Assembly (NCBI GenBank): GCA_009809945.1
Contig: WTPW01000500.1
Location: 1-64,000, forward strand
Length of the DNA: 64,000 nucleotides
Source of the DNA: Gigaspora margarita
Lineage: Eukaryota > Glomeromycota > Glomeromycetes > Diversisporales > Gigasporaceae
Reading direction: 5' to 3'
Shown here: piece by piece, positions 23,444 through 36,097 of the stretch
How the letters are laid out: every line of letters begins with the position of its first letter
Numbering within the stretch: the first letter of the stretch is position 1
Program-made: the position numbers and the translations under genes
Notes under the pieces: generated by a model
Database searches by the model: none
What the model was told of the DNA's origin: nothing
What the model saw: the letters and a program-made list of their open reading frames with translations, nothing else

Positions 23444-23645
23444 AGGTCCGGATTGGAGCGTATCGGAATCACGGTCGGCTGGATCGGAATTGATCAATTT
23501 TGCCAAGATAATTAAAATTTTTTACTAATGAAATCATAGTCATTCATTAAGTAAAAAATGCCCAGCTGTTAATTTTGCTACAGAACCTACTAACTATTAG
23601 GTTTAGTTCAACGCATTCCGACCCGTAAATTGGGTTGCCTTCCGG
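23444..23645. mobile_element. MITE family with GGAGGGTC ends, copy 2
   Basis: Shares GGAATTGATCAATTTTGCC, TTTTTTACTAATGAAATCAT and AGTAAAAAATGCC with the copies at 9217-9468 and 55155-55394. Here several CG dinucleotides remain (GCGTATCGGAATCACGG) where the others have TG or CA. Between here and 24414 there is only AT-rich sequence; the last 130 bp are the likely leader of the Sel1 gene. Confidence 0.6.
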
Positions 23646-24414
23646 TGTTTAATATCTAAAATTCTCAATATTCTCAAGAACATTTAAAAATTTTGAGAAC
23701 ACTGCATTTAAAAATCATGCTCAATTTTGAGTATAAAATTGATAATTTATGTCTCTTAAGATATATAAAATATTATAATAATTATTATTATTATTTTGAT
23801 TTTTTTTTTATCATTAAGAACATTAAAATTTTTTTGAGAACATAAAATTATCATTCTATATTCTCATATTACAAAAAAAAAAATTTCAGATATTTTTCAC
23901 TGGTGCTGTAAAAAATAGCAGGATTGTTAACATCTCTAGAGAAAAAATGTCTCTGGGTTTACACGCGTAGCATTAACATAATCTTATCCTAATCTCGTAC
24001 TATTTTTTTCGTTATTAAATTGAATTTATATCGTGCAACGTAGAAAAAGATAATATCAATTTAAATTGTTTTGTAATATTGTATATCTTCTCTCAAAAAA
24101 TATATGAATAACCTTCGAAGTTGACTACAATAAAGTAATTTAGTCGACTTATTCTTTAAAATCTTGATAAAATCAAATTCTCACTGAAAATTTAATGAAT
24201 TAAATAGAATTATTTTCGTTTTGATCACATTGTTATAAATCACTCTCCTTATTTATATAAACTTATTATTATCTACCTTATTTCCACTTGAGTTCTGACA
24301 CAGACATATATAGATACAATTTTGTCCGTGGAGTCCTTTTCTCTTTAGTTTTCTATCAAAGTTAAATCTACATTGTTGCAACTCGCTCTCCGACCCAGAT
24401 AGTAATACGTCAAA

Positions 24415-25228
24415 ATGTCAATTTATAATCACTTTATTTGTAAAACAGCTAAAAAAAAAGTCGGCAGCTCGCCAGGTATTACACAATTAAATTTAGAAGG
24501 TAACAAGTTACAAGATTTCTCACAGGATTTTATTAATGAAATTGTTAAAAAAAATGTGTAATCTGTATAATGAAGAGAGATTGAAAGGCAAAAGTATTCT
24601 TTCAACTCTTGATGTATTAGAAAAATTTCTAATAATGAAGAAACAAAATCCAAAAGATATTATCAAATTGTGCTTAAATAATACAGTTAACCTTCTAATT
24701 CAAATTATTATCGTAGGTTGTTATTTTTAAGGTAAATGGGTTGAAAAAGATGAACATAAAGCATTCATTTATTATCTAAAATCTGCAGAGATGGGATGTG
24801 TTTGTGGAATGGCTAGTGTTATTTTCAAGGAATTGGAGTTGAAAAGGATGAATATGAGGCATTCATTTATGCTCAAACAACTGCAGAGATGGGTAATTCT
24901 AATGGAATATGCGCTTTTGCACATTGTTATGAAAATGGAATTGAGGTTAAAAAGGATGACATAAAGCATTTCATTTATATCAAAAAATCTGCTGAAATAG
25001 AGAAAGCTAATGGGATGCGGTGTGTTGGGTATTGTTGTGAAAATGGAATTGGAGTTAAAAAGAATGAATGTAAGACATTCATTTATTATCAAAAATCTGC
25101 AGAGAGGGGGAACACTTATGGAACGTCAAAAATTGCAGAAAAGTTGTAGAAATGGAATTGGAATAAAAAGAGATTTATACAAAGCCAAATACTGCTTTTA
25201 CAGAAACTTTGATTTTTTAAAAACATAA
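24415..25228 (+). pseudogene. Sel1-repeat protein gene, broken
   Basis: From ATG at 24415 the frame starts MSIYNHFICKTAKKKVG and soon breaks at a run of A. The sequence goes on in other frames with INEIVKKMCNLYNEERLKGK, then Sel1 units: KWVEKDEHKAFIYYLKSAEM, GVEKDEYEAFIYAQTTAEMG, HCYENGIEVKKDD, GYCCENGIGVKKNECKTF and finally CRNGIGIKRDLYKAKYCF. Sel1 repeats of about 36 residues form alpha-alpha superhelices that bind other proteins; the family is greatly expanded in Rhizophagus, where an amphipathic N-terminal segment of this kind is usual. At least four frame changes or stops (the A run near 24545, about 24730, about 24830 and about 25147) argue for a pseudogene, unless some are sequencing errors. 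A leader with CpG and few runs precedes the ATG. Confidence 0.7.
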
Positions 25229-25342
25229 ACAGCATATATCTAACATAAGATAATATTATAGTAAGGTCTGTTAACTTACTTGTAAAACTAATTTTATAAT
25301 ATAAACATATAAAAATAATTTATTTATCGGCCGGGTGAATTA

Positions 25343-25600
25343 TTGATCCCCTCACCCATTTTAAAAACAATTTGACCTTGGATATTAGCAAATCAGAAGT
25401 AGATGTAAAATTGAACAAGGAATCTTTTTTGTCAAAATCCAAAAAGTGTTTTCATAAGCAAAATATTGAAATATAAGCAATTTTTTTAAAAAATTTTTTG
25501 TTACGCAAAGACAATTTGCATGGTCTTGCACGTTTATTGGACGATCGTGAAGTGGGTGAAATTTCACGCATATTTTTATTATATGGAGGGGTATCAATAG
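25343..25600. repeat. Possible inverted-repeat element with TTGATCCCCTC ends
   Basis: TTGATCCCCTCACCC on the left matches, inverted, GAGGGGTATCAA on the right. The interior shows no gene; the open frame on the minus strand at 25385-25597 is not supported. Confidence 0.3.
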
Positions 25601-25830
25601 AAACTAAGCAAATTGTTTCGAAGTAAAATTATTTTTAAACCTTAGATTAAAATCTCTCAACTATTAAACCAATCATGATAAAAATTTTTTATTGTAATTC
25701 TATAAAATATATAGAATTAAAATAAAAAATTTTTATCAAGTTTGGTTTAATAATTATTAAGATATTTAATCTAAAGTTTAAAAAAAATTTACTTGGAAAC
25801 AATTTGCTTGATTTCTAGTGACATCCCCTA
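25587..25830. mobile_element. Hairpin-array family, single-unit member
   Basis: A 244-bp foldback: GGGGTATCAATAGAAACTAA and AAGCAAATTGTTTC on the left recur inverted on the right. The core (TTAAACCTTAGATTAAAATC, AATTCTATAAAATATATAG and their inverse) has the plan of one palindromic unit of the arrays at 7120, 53261 and 61448. Confidence 0.65.
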
Positions 25831-27270
25831 TACGATTATTATGTGAAAAATGATTTGAAAAAAAATGATATAATGATAAAGTATTTAGGTTCTTGGTTTT
25901 GTGAACTTACTTTGCTAATTTTAATTCCTACTAATTAATATGCTAACCAAAACAATAATATAATATAAACAAATATATAAATTCTTGTGACTTGTTTTGC
26001 CAATTTTAATCCACAATTGATGATCTTTGGATTCACAAATTGAATGAAATGTTTTTGAAGAACGGTGTAATAATAAGCAAATTGTTTTGCTTAACACAAA
26101 TAGGTTCATATAATTTTCATGCGGGATCCGTTAAAATCCTGAAAATCAGAATTCCGACAGGGACAAACTTGGCCAAATTTAGCTTAATGTTGGCTGGTTT
26201 TTTTTGAGATTTAGGATGTCTAAATCAATTGACCGAAAAAAGTCTGAGGCGCAAACCATCTTTTTTTTCATAGTTAACGCTGATTGGCTAAAACTACTTA
26301 TTGATGATAGAGTAAAAAAAAGAGGTTGTTCAAGCACTTTATGTCATGGATCTTCAGCGAAATTAAAATCGGCAAAAAATTATTACGTTGTTTTTAATAT
26401 TAGAAACTCTAATCGCTAATAAAAAAAATTCAAAGAAACCCAAAGGCATACTATGGCAATATTTATTTTCTTCTAACTTTTATGTCAAGATGCGACAATT
26501 TCATTTTTTTTTTTTTTTACTAAAAAAATTTTTGTATTCAAATACTTCATTATTGTTGCATTGGTTTTGTTCGAAACTAAAGTTGCGAATATTGTTTGCT
26601 GTAACAACACATGAATATTTGTAAAGTCCATAAAGAAAGGTTGAGGCACTAGGTGTTGCCGAAGTTACATTTATTTGTTGAAGTGTTTCCGAAAGAGTTA
26701 TATTTGTTTATTGGATAGTAACGATCACAATCATTATTTCGATCAATTATAATAATTGAGCATCTCATCTCAATCATTATCACAAATCATATTGAGGGAG
26801 TTGCTTGAGAACACCCTTAGAACTGTCGGAATTCTGATTGTAGGTATTTTGATACATACTTTTTTTTTAAACAAAATTTTTTTTATGGTTGCTTATATGA
26901 CTCAAGTGACCTGTGTCACGGCTAGAGGAGAGACACATGATCTACGTTTCTACGTTGTCGAATTTAGCTATCATTAATTAGGCTATTAAAAAGAAAATAA
27001 TGGGAGTGCACGTTTACTAACTTATTTATTAATGAAATAGTTCTTAGAATAATTCGAATTGTTATTACACCCTTTCAGGGAGCGACACTCTTTAGAAGAC
27101 TCGATTACACATTATGAGATAAGAAAAACAAGAGATAACGTATTATTTACATAATTAATAATGTAGGGCTTATATTTTCAAATCGAGACCCCAAATTTCA
27201 CAATGTTTACCATGATTAGCAACAATTAATGCCCAAAGATAATAAATTTTAATGATTTAGTAATGATCTA
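25831..27270. other. Intergenic, small unsupported open frames
   Basis: Open frames starting with ATG near 26216 (67 codons, MSKSIDRKKSEAQTIFF) and 26756 have some codon-like character but no recognisable domain or intron context. I do not call them genes. The last 120 bp before 27389 should hold the SNARE-gene promoter. Confidence 0.4.
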
Positions 27271-27388
27271 CACACAATGAAGTAATATATCTTTTAAGCT
27301 AATATAAATAAGGTAAATGTTCATATTATAAAATAATACCGATAACTATGGTGTAAAATTAATATATCATTTATAACTTTTCTACAAA

Positions 27389-28615
27389 ATGGATTATTAT
27401 CGTCAAGGTGAAAACAACTCTGCTACGAGAGAAAACCTCTTCGCTGGCGCTACTAAACAATATGGTAGTGGGTATGGTCAACAAGTTGGATATCAATATC
27501 CACCACCCGGAGGACAATATCCACCACCTGGCGGACAATATCCACCGCCTGGTGGATATGATGGAAATGGTGGTTACGATTCTTATGGGCAGCAACAACA
27601 AGAAACTGAAGACATTGAAAAGACTAAGTCTCAAATTCGAGCTACTAAATTAGATTCTTTAGGTTCTACTCAACGGTCGTTGCAAATGATCAATGACGCC
27701 GAATCGACTGCTCAAAGTACCTTGAATAAGCTCGGGGAGCAGACTCGTAAGTATTTGTGTAGTTAAGGAAAAGATTTCTGATTACATTTATGTGTAATCT
27801 ATATTTGTAACCCTTAATTTTATGTCGCTGTAAATTAAAACCTACTATTATTTAATAGCAACATCCTTTAATGAACCTATTTTTTTTATTTATTTTTTTG
27901 TTAAACACAGAACGAATTAATTACGCGGATCGCCAAACGGATCTTGCTGAAGCACACGCTGACCGTGCGGCAGAACAAGCTTCCAAATTGAAAAAAGTTC
28001 GTTTATAATTATACTTTTAAAAAAAAATAATAATTATCAATATGTAATTTGTATGAAAAATTCTTTATAGATTAATGGATCCACGATCGGTTTTGATGTA
28101 AGCAATCCATTTACCAAAAAGAAGCGTAAAGCTGCTGAACTAGCAAGAGCTCAAGCGATACATGAACAAGAAAGAGATAGTAGAATGCATATGAGAAGTG
28201 GCAATTACGAATCACAAAAAAGGATTAACGAACCTTTAAAACAAAGTGATAAACATAGTCATGGTAGCCCAAAGCCTCCTTCATCAAATTCATCAAGTAG
28301 AAATAAATTCCAATTCGAGGCTGATGATGATGATAACCAGATAGAGGATCAACTGGACAAAAATGTGGATATGCTTTCGAACGGATTGACTCAATTGAAT
28401 CACATGGTGGGTTCTTCAGAAAGATTTGTTTAGTGGTGAATCTAGTTATTTAAAAATATTTATTTATTATTTTTTTTTAATTCTTTCAATTTTAGGCTAA
28501 TGCGGCTGGAGAAGAAGTGAGGAGGCAAAATGATACTTTGGATAGTCTAAACGATAAAACTGTTGGATTGGATAATCGTACTTTCGGAACAACTCACGCT
28601 CTAAAGAAGGTTTAA
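27389..28615 (+). CDS. sec9: SNAP-25/Sec9-type Qbc-SNARE
   Basis: Four exons, 27389-27746, 27911-27996, 28071-28406 and 28496-28615, encode 299 residues. Residues 1-70 form a low-complexity leader with three YPPPGG repeats. A Qb SNARE helix (about 85-148, STQRSLQMINDAESTAQ to SKLKK) keeps its zero-layer Gln at 118, aligning without gaps to SNAP-25 Gln53. The linker has SNPFTKKKRK; NPF is also known in fungal Sec9 linkers, and there is no cysteine cluster for palmitoylation. A Qc helix (about 240-297) has the zero-layer Gln at 271 (GEEVRRQND). Such proteins supply two helices to the plasma-membrane SNARE complex that drives exocytosis. Intron 2 starts GTTCGT, an uncommon donor; intron 3 starts GTGGGT and, if retained, would end the protein early. 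Start chosen at the first ATG before the conserved region. Shorter than yeast Sec9 because the N-terminal extension is small. Confidence 0.93.
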
Positions 28616-29466
28616 TAAATTATAAAAAAACGATAGGAAAATAGTCTTGTATTTTCTTAACTCTTTTGAAAAAAGTATATTTCTCACAAGAGAATTTTTA
28701 TGGATAAAATAAATTTATTATTTATCTGTAATATTACAACCTTTATAACTTTTACAATCATCCTTAATATATAATATACATTTGTGTAATCTCAAAATGC
28801 TATATAAACTTATTTTTGATATTTGATAGTATCAAGTTACATTATTTTGGATTTGGCCATCAAATCTAAGTAAAGATTATTGAATTCCTTAAACCATCTT
28901 GCGGTTCATGTATTTTTGTCCACAGTTGCATGTTAATTATTATTTAAGGAATATGGTATTATACAATCTCTCTGTTTTCTTTCCTATAAGCATATGAATT
29001 GTCATGACCAGGACTTACCACATGTGTTTATACTGAAACTGTATCCCTTAAACTATTAGTTTTAGGCAAATTTGTTTGGAATTTTGCTATAAATTTTTTT
29101 AAAAAACTTTTGTAGTATATGTTTGAAATTATATAATAGTATAATTTATTTTATATTATAAAAAAATTTTTTTTAAGTTGTTTACAAGTTTAAATAATGA
29201 TAATGATATGTAGTAGTATTGTAATATTATGAAGGTTTTACACGAAAGTTATACAAATAAGTTTTCGAAAAAAAAATATAAAACTTAGAAGTATAATACA
29301 TAAACTAGAATAATAAGTAAAGTAATAAATAAGTTATATCGTAATATAATTTGTAATAAAAAATTAGCCAGTGGCCTCTTACTAGAGCTTGGATTCAATT
29401 CGATTTATTTGAGCTAGAATTTTATAATTCAAATACTTACTCGAGCAAATATTTCGAATTAAAATA
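28616..29466. other. No gene recognised
   Basis: AT-rich sequence; CpG becomes rare shortly after the SNARE gene and stays rare to about 37.8 kb. Confidence 0.5.
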
Positions 29467-30184
29467 AGCATAGCAGAAGTTCATTTTGATTGATTGCTAA
29501 AATACCCCGGAAAAAATGTCGGATAGAATATCGGTTATATGTTGGATAAAGCTTTACTGCCCACGAACTTTTAAAAAAATAATCAAGACTTTTCAAAAGT
29601 GCCTATTGTAATTTTAACATACGTCAATTTGGTTCATAATAATAGATTTCGCGATATATATATTATTGTTTTGCAAAAAATATATTATTTAAATAAATTC
29701 TTTAATTCCGGTTTGTAATACATTATTATTATTTGTTGTAGTTATAAGCTATATTCATAACCTAACTAAACACAATAAAATATTAAAATGCTGTCCAGAA
29801 TAGCAGTTTCAACAGCTTTTTAATTGTAGATAACAAATAAAACTAGTTGAGACAAAGTCTCTTCATTTTCACTCACTAATTACTTAGGCTACCAAACCAC
29901 TTTCCAGCACTCTTCTAACCTTTCAAAAGATTCACTTCTCATTTAGTTTTTGAAACTACTGTGTCTTACTGTATCTCAAAATTAAAATATAATAAGTTTA
30001 AAGGTAAAGAAATAATAGATCAAGTTGGTTGTTACAATTACATATTGCAAAAAAATTTTAATATAGCATAATAATTTTACCAATAAAAGTATTTTAAAAA
30101 TTACAATTGCCTGAATAAATAAATGATCATACCAATCATATTTTGTTCAAATTTTAGCCAATCAAAATGAACTTTTGCAATGCT
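29467..30184. mobile_element. MITE with 9-bp target duplication
   Basis: Starts AGCATAGCAGAAGTTCATTT and ends with the inverse of AGCATTGCAAAAGTTCATTT; the match continues through GATTGGCTAAAAT. ATTAAAATA lies outside both ends (29458-29466 and 30185-30193). Nine-base duplications fit Mutator-like transposons. No transposase is present. Confidence 0.75.
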
Positions 30185-30579
30185 ATTAAAATACAAACTT
30201 GAGTTAAATATTAATTTGAGTTAATTCAGAGTAATATTTAATTCAAATTAACTATTTAATATCAATTAAATTATAAAAATTATGCAAATTATTTAGTTGA
30301 TTATATAGCTAATATGTTTTATTTGTATTTAAGTTATATCTCAAATTTTTTATAGTTTTAGTTTTAAAATTGGATATTTTTATAAATTTGAATAAAGAAA
30401 TTACTAATATTTAAAACTATTTTTGAATTTTATAGTTATATTTTTAAAAATTCTTAAAAAAAAAATAAAAAGATAAAATTACAATAATTTTTAAAGTTTA
30501 ATTTTTCTGTTTACAGCCAAACTAACAGCAAGTTTTATTGCTATTATTAAGATATATATAGAGTTTTATTTTATAGTTA

Positions 30580-31570
30580 ACAAAAGTACAACTAGCCACA
30601 TGTGCAACTTTTGGTTGCCAATTTTAAGTAATTCACCAATAGTTATTTCATTCTTCTTTGTTTCCAGGATTTATATGTTTATTTTAACTGAACTTCTAGT
30701 TATTATTAGTGTACCCAGATCTACTAATCCAATTTAGTTATCTAAAGAATAGTCCTATTCTGCTTAGGGTTTTATACTAGCTATTATATCTGTAATTTAC
30801 TACAAAAATTATCTATTTAAATCTTCTAATCAACTGTTTTACTGAATTATTTTATTTTATATTAACTCAATATGTGCACATTGTACACCTTTTAGTATAG
30901 TACTAACCTACTATTACTATTGTACAATATTTTCTGTATTTGCACTCTAGTTTCATATAATTTATACTATAGATTTATCTATATACTTGTAGTTAGAGTG
31001 CATGCTTGAACTGCCACAGTTATCTGGTCTTTATAGAGTTTACTTCAAACCCAATACATGCCTTTTATTTTTTTATATATTCTTTTTTAGCTTCTTTAAC
31101 TTCTAATTTAAAGTCTCAAAAGAGTTAATCTAATTAGCTTTATGTACCAAATGGCTATTCTTTTCTTGATATATATTTTTAAAGTATATATTTTTTTTCT
31201 TTTGGCATTATTTTGACAGCCTGGTTAGTATGTTTCAATCTTTTTAAAAAATCCAATAATTGGTTTTTACTAGCTCATTTACTAATCCAATTCTGGCTAG
31301 TAGTACTATTAAAAGGTTGTAATATCTTTTTATTTAAAACTTTAGATAATTATTCTATTCTTCTTAGTTTTTTGGATTTATATATTTAATAATTCAAACT
31401 ACTAGGTAGTGTTAATCTAATCTACCAATTCAACTTAGTTATCTAGAAAATATAATATAGACCAAAATCTGAAATATTTTAAAAGATTTGAACCTTTGTC
31501 TGCTACTTGGGTTGGCAATCTACTTTTGCATATAGTATTAAATGACTGACAACTTAACTACTATGCTACT
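30580..31570 (-). mobile_element. Possible tRNA-derived SINE copies
   Basis: On the minus strand near 31570-31490, GTAGCATAGTAGTTAAG resembles a tRNA A box and AGGTTCAAATC a B box. Downstream, a segment with CTAGATAACTAAGTTGAATT (about 31445-31380) has a counterpart at about 30750-30690 with the same order of words. I infer two related copies or one long element; ends and source tRNA are unclear. Confidence 0.35.
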
Positions 31571-32636
31571 TTAGCATATTTATAATTTTTTAGTTAAGGC
31601 CATGCAAACTAATAAAATTGATTTTTGTCATCTAGCCAGGTTACTTTTTTAGAGAAATTAAAAATTTTTTCTATATAAAATTTTTTTATTCTTGTATAAC
31701 AAAAAATTTATAAAAATTTTTTATATTAAAAATTTTTTAAATATAATATTTTTTGCTAGCTGGCTGGGTCCTATTTGTTTGTTCCATGTAATAAAAATCA
31801 ACTAATTTAATTTGCATAGCCTAAATATAAATATGTATTTTAATTAATATAATTGTAATAATATAAAAAATATTAATATTTAATATTATTGTATTATAGC
31901 TTGATTTGAGTTAACTAAATTTTAATATAAATAATATATAACTTGAATTAAAAATTTTAATTTAAGTATTAGTTTGCTTAAATTTAATTGGGTTAGTTCA
32001 AATTAAAGCTTAAATATTATTTTTATAGTTAGTGCAAATTATTGTATAAATACTATTATTATATTTTTATATAGTTTATATATTAGTTACTAGAAAATAG
32101 GTACTCTTAGATATCTGAAACAAAAATCTTAAAATAAAAAATCAAGAATTGGCCAATAGTATACATAATTATTTAATCTAAAATAAAAGAACATAAACGC
32201 ATACAAAATCTGGTTTATTGTTATATCTTATTATGCTTTAAACAATTATATAATATACAGAATTTTGGTTAGTTATATATTACTATAGTACAGAATAGCA
32301 AAAACTATCCAATAGTACCAAATTTGAAAATTTTATAACAATTCTGATTGCTAATTTCTGTATAACAAAATATTGATTAGTTAAAAATATATAAATGATT
32401 TTTTTATATAATAAGTAAATATTAGTTTTTGTATATAAACTATACAAACTTTAAGCTTTAATAACTTTTTAATATTATAAAAAAAATAAAGGTCTTCTTT
32501 TACAGAATTATAGTTAGGCTTAAAATAACAAATCTTTAAGAAATAACTTATTTTTAAATTATAAGTATTTTTATATTTTATATATAATATATAGATATTT
32601 TTTGCTATTTAGTAGTAATGTATAAACAATTATAGG

Positions 32637-32853
32637 TAGTGATTTTGGACAATTTAATTAATTTTGAACAATAAATAAAGTAAAATTTTGTTAAAATAAC
32701 CTATTTTAATTTTAACTAAATATGTTTAGCACCTAAAAAAAATATATAATTATATATTTTTTAGATAAATTTATTAATGATTAAAGCTTGAACAAGCTTT
32801 GAACAATCTTGAATATTTGGATATTTTAAATGAACAAGGCCAAAAAAGGAATA
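32637..32853. mobile_element. Second copy of the MITE found at 12019
   Basis: TTGAACAATAAATAAAGTAAAATT, shortened here to TAAATAAAGTAAAATT, and TTAGCACCTAAAAAAAATAT match the reverse complement of 12019-12301 through to the AACAAGGCCAAAAAAGG end. No coding sequence flanks it. Confidence 0.65.
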
Positions 32854-32955
32854 TATTTGCAAAATTTTAAAGCTAATTTTATGATTTAATTTTTTACAAA
32901 TAGCAATTGTTTTTTTTTGAATTTGGGATTTGTCCGTGGTTTGCTAGCAAGTATA

Positions 32956-33472
32956 AGTGGATTCCAAGATACTTGGGATCAAAGAAGAGAATATAAGGAT
33001 CAGCAATTTACAATTACACAAACTATTTATTTTTCTTTATATATGTTTTGAAGTTTTTTTATAATAGTAAAATATTTTACTAAAAAAATAATAAACATGG
33101 TTTAAGAAACTAGCATTTCTTTGCACTAAAAAAACTTTACTTAAGAGTCCAAAGTCAATTGTGATAATAAAATTCTGCACAAATTACAATTTTTCATTGA
33201 TAGCTTTTTTCTAACTTTAGATTTGTTTATCTTTACATACATTTTGAAAAATTTTTTTATCATAATGAAAATTTTACTAAGAAATACATCTTATGAAACT
33301 AGCATTTTTTTGAGTCAAAGAATAACTTTACTTAAGAGTCCAAAGTCAATTATAATAATAAAATTCTGTACAAATTATAATTTTTCATTTGATAGCTTTT
33401 TAGCTTTGTATAATAGTGAATTTGCTGATCTTTATGTTCTTTTCTTTGATCCCAAGTATCTTGGGATCCACC
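32956..33472. mobile_element. Inverted-repeat element with internal tandem duplication
   Basis: Ends of about 50 bp match in inverted form: TCCAAGATACTTGGGATCAA then AGATCAGCAA-like words. The right tip, GATCCCAAGTATCTTGGGAT, is itself palindromic. Inside are two direct copies, period about 185 bp, sharing GAAACTAGCATTT, ACTTTACTTAAGAGTCCAAA and CAAATTA-AATTTTTCATT. The open frame at 33223-33519 runs through this repeat and is not a gene. Confidence 0.7.
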
Positions 33473-33776
33473 AGACTACTATTAGAATCAGAAAAATGAG
33501 CTCTACAACTTTCAATTAGAAGCTAAAAAAGGTTTACTTATTAGTTTTAGGGTTAGAGTTAGGATTAGGATTAAAGTTAGAAGTAGAATCAGATATATTA
33601 TTTTAATTCTAAAAATAGAAAATTTTGTGTAACCATAGTGGAAATAGCAATTCCCTTAATTTATAATAATAGTTTATTATAATTTTATTAGTTTTTTTTA
33701 ATTGCAATTCTCTTTAAATATAGAGTAGATTTCAATAATATGCATTTAGAGAAATTTGACAATAATATAAAATAAA

Positions 33777-34003
33777 TGTTATGGCTGAAGCTGGAAATGG
33801 CTAAAGCTAAAAATTTTAATTATTTTAATATGAAAATTTTAAAAATTTTAGGGCCTTTTGTTAGGAGGGTTTTTTTAGGGTTAGGTTAGGGTTTAGAGTT
33901 AGTTTTAATAATAAAAGAGTATAGATGGATTTTGGTAGGGCTTATATTTTTAAATCAACTTTTCTAATTTCTAGTATCAGCCATTTCCAGCTTCAGCTAT
34001 GAC
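33777..34003. mobile_element. MITE with TGGCTGAAGCTGG ends, copy 1
   Basis: The left end ATGGCTGAAGCTGGAAATGG recurs inverted at the right (CCATTTCCAGCTTCAGC). The centre holds TTTTAGGGTTAGGTTAGGG. A second copy, opposite in orientation, is at 59036-59263. Confidence 0.75.
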
Positions 34004-36090
34004 AATAAATAATCTTGAAATTTATTATTTTAAATTACTAATATTATATAAATTATACTTGTATTTATAAAAGAATGAACTCTTTCTACCAATTTTTTGT
34101 ACCAACTTTTTTACAAATTCCAACCTATAAAAAATATGTAGTTAGTAATTTGTAAATAACAAAAACTTTATCTAGAAACAGCTTGGATACAGAGTTCCAG
34201 ATAATATATTGAGAAGAGCTGAAATAGAGCTAAAAAGAAACTCTTTTTATGGGTTTAACTCTTTAGATAGAAGACTTTGTTACTATAAAAGATATAGTAG
34301 GACTACAATTCTGAAGTTTTTTGTTAAAAGATATAAAAGCTTATACTTTTAATCAAATATATTATTCTATAAAGTATAAAACTTATACTCTTTATAAGTT
34401 TGGTACTTTCAATATTTCTTCTTGAACTTTTCAAATTTTTACCAAAAAATAAAAAATTCAGCTTACCCTTTTCAAAAGATTAGTAATGTTTACTCTTTCT
34501 ATATTGAAAACACATCTACCAAATTAGAATCAAATTACAAATAAATTTTGAGATATTCAAGATAAACAATAAATGATATATAAGATGTATTTGAAAAAAA
34601 AATCTGAAACAAAATTTTTTTTTAGAATATTTTATTAAACATAGTCCTTTTTTTCTTTTATTTATATAATACTTTGGTAAAGCATTTCTTTGTATAGTAT
34701 TATAATTTTTAAGATCTATTATAGGTTTAAATAGTTTTATTATATAGTTTTTTTTTTAGGTTTAGCCTTCATCTTTACAGAATTTTCTTTTTTCTTTCAA
34801 TTTTTATTCTTTTCTTCTGTTTTTTTTTTGGTTTCTTATTTAGATTTGGAATTTTATCTTTCTGTTTCTTACCCCCTTTTATTTTCAGTTCTTTCTGTTG
34901 TTTTTGTATAGTTAAATATAAATATAAATATTTTTACCATAGATGTTGGATGAGAGGAATTCAAAGAGAATACTGTTTGACAGAGTTAGCTAATATCTAT
35001 TTCTTAGTAAATTAGTATGATAAAGCACAGCTAGGCATCTTTAAAGCTAGATTTATAAATTAAAATAGTTTAAAGCTGTTGTTTTTTAAAGATAAATCTT
35101 GTATTCAAATTCTAAAATTAATTTTTAATAAAGTATTAACAAGCCTGTCAAAAAGTAAAAAAAAAAATTATAAAATATCATAGAATATTTAAAAACCAAT
35201 AACTAAGCTAATTTATTATTTTTTAAATTATAGAATATAAATATATATTATTGTATATATTATCAAAATAAAGAACTAGTTTGAAAGTTTGGAATATATT
35301 AGTGTAAGACTGAAAAAAAGTAGAGGTAAGTACCAGGGACAAAGCAAACTTTCAAGAGCAGTAGTAGGTAATAGTAGCAGTTTAAAGGTACATCTAATTG
35401 CAAGTATTAGTTAATACTATAGTACAAATTCCCAAAGTATAAGTGAATACCTGTGTAAAACAGTTACTGCTCTACCAAGTTTTTTATTAAAAATAAGTAG
35501 TTTTTACTTTTGGGTATAAGAATAGAGTTCTTAGAGTATAAAGAATGGATCAAGGAGGTTGGATCTAATAATTGTGTACTACTAATACTCTGGTAATACT
35601 AGGAAAATAGGAACTATTTAAAGTCTGAAGAACAAATATAAAATCAATTTTTTATATTACATCTGATCTAGCCAATAACTATCAGTTTTCTATTGATTTA
35701 ATTGTTTTTTATATTACACCTGATCTAGCCAATCAGAATTTAGAATTTGTTATATACAGATATCGGGTACACTATTGTTCTACCTATAAGTGTTCTTCAA
35801 ACAATTAGTAAAATTGGTCAGTAACATAGTAGATCAGAAGTTTAAATAGATAATTTTTTAGCAGATTGCAAATATAGCTTCTAGTATAGAACCTTTTGGC
35901 AGACTATTTAAATGAACAATCAAAAATTGCATGTATGGCTAGTTGTACTATTCTTATCCATATAAAACTTTTAAAATTAACTAATAAAATCTAAGTTCCA
36001 AAAACAGGTGCTTTAAAACAAAAAAAATAAACAATTTTAAATTTTTTATACATATTTTTTTGCAAATTTATTTAGTTTTTTTTTTTTAAA
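34004..36090. other. No gene recognised
   Basis: AT-rich, CpG-poor. Short T-rich coding-strand stretches around 34750-34900 are low complexity. Confidence 0.45.
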
Positions 36091-36097
36091 AAAAAAA

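Noticed and set aside
27371-27634. Minus-strand open frame opposite the SNARE gene
   Set aside because: It mirrors the proline/glycine repeat of exon 1; the plus strand has complete SNARE domains.
33840-33900. TTAGGG runs as a telomere
   Set aside because: Only two or three units, in the centre of a MITE that has a second copy at 59 kb.
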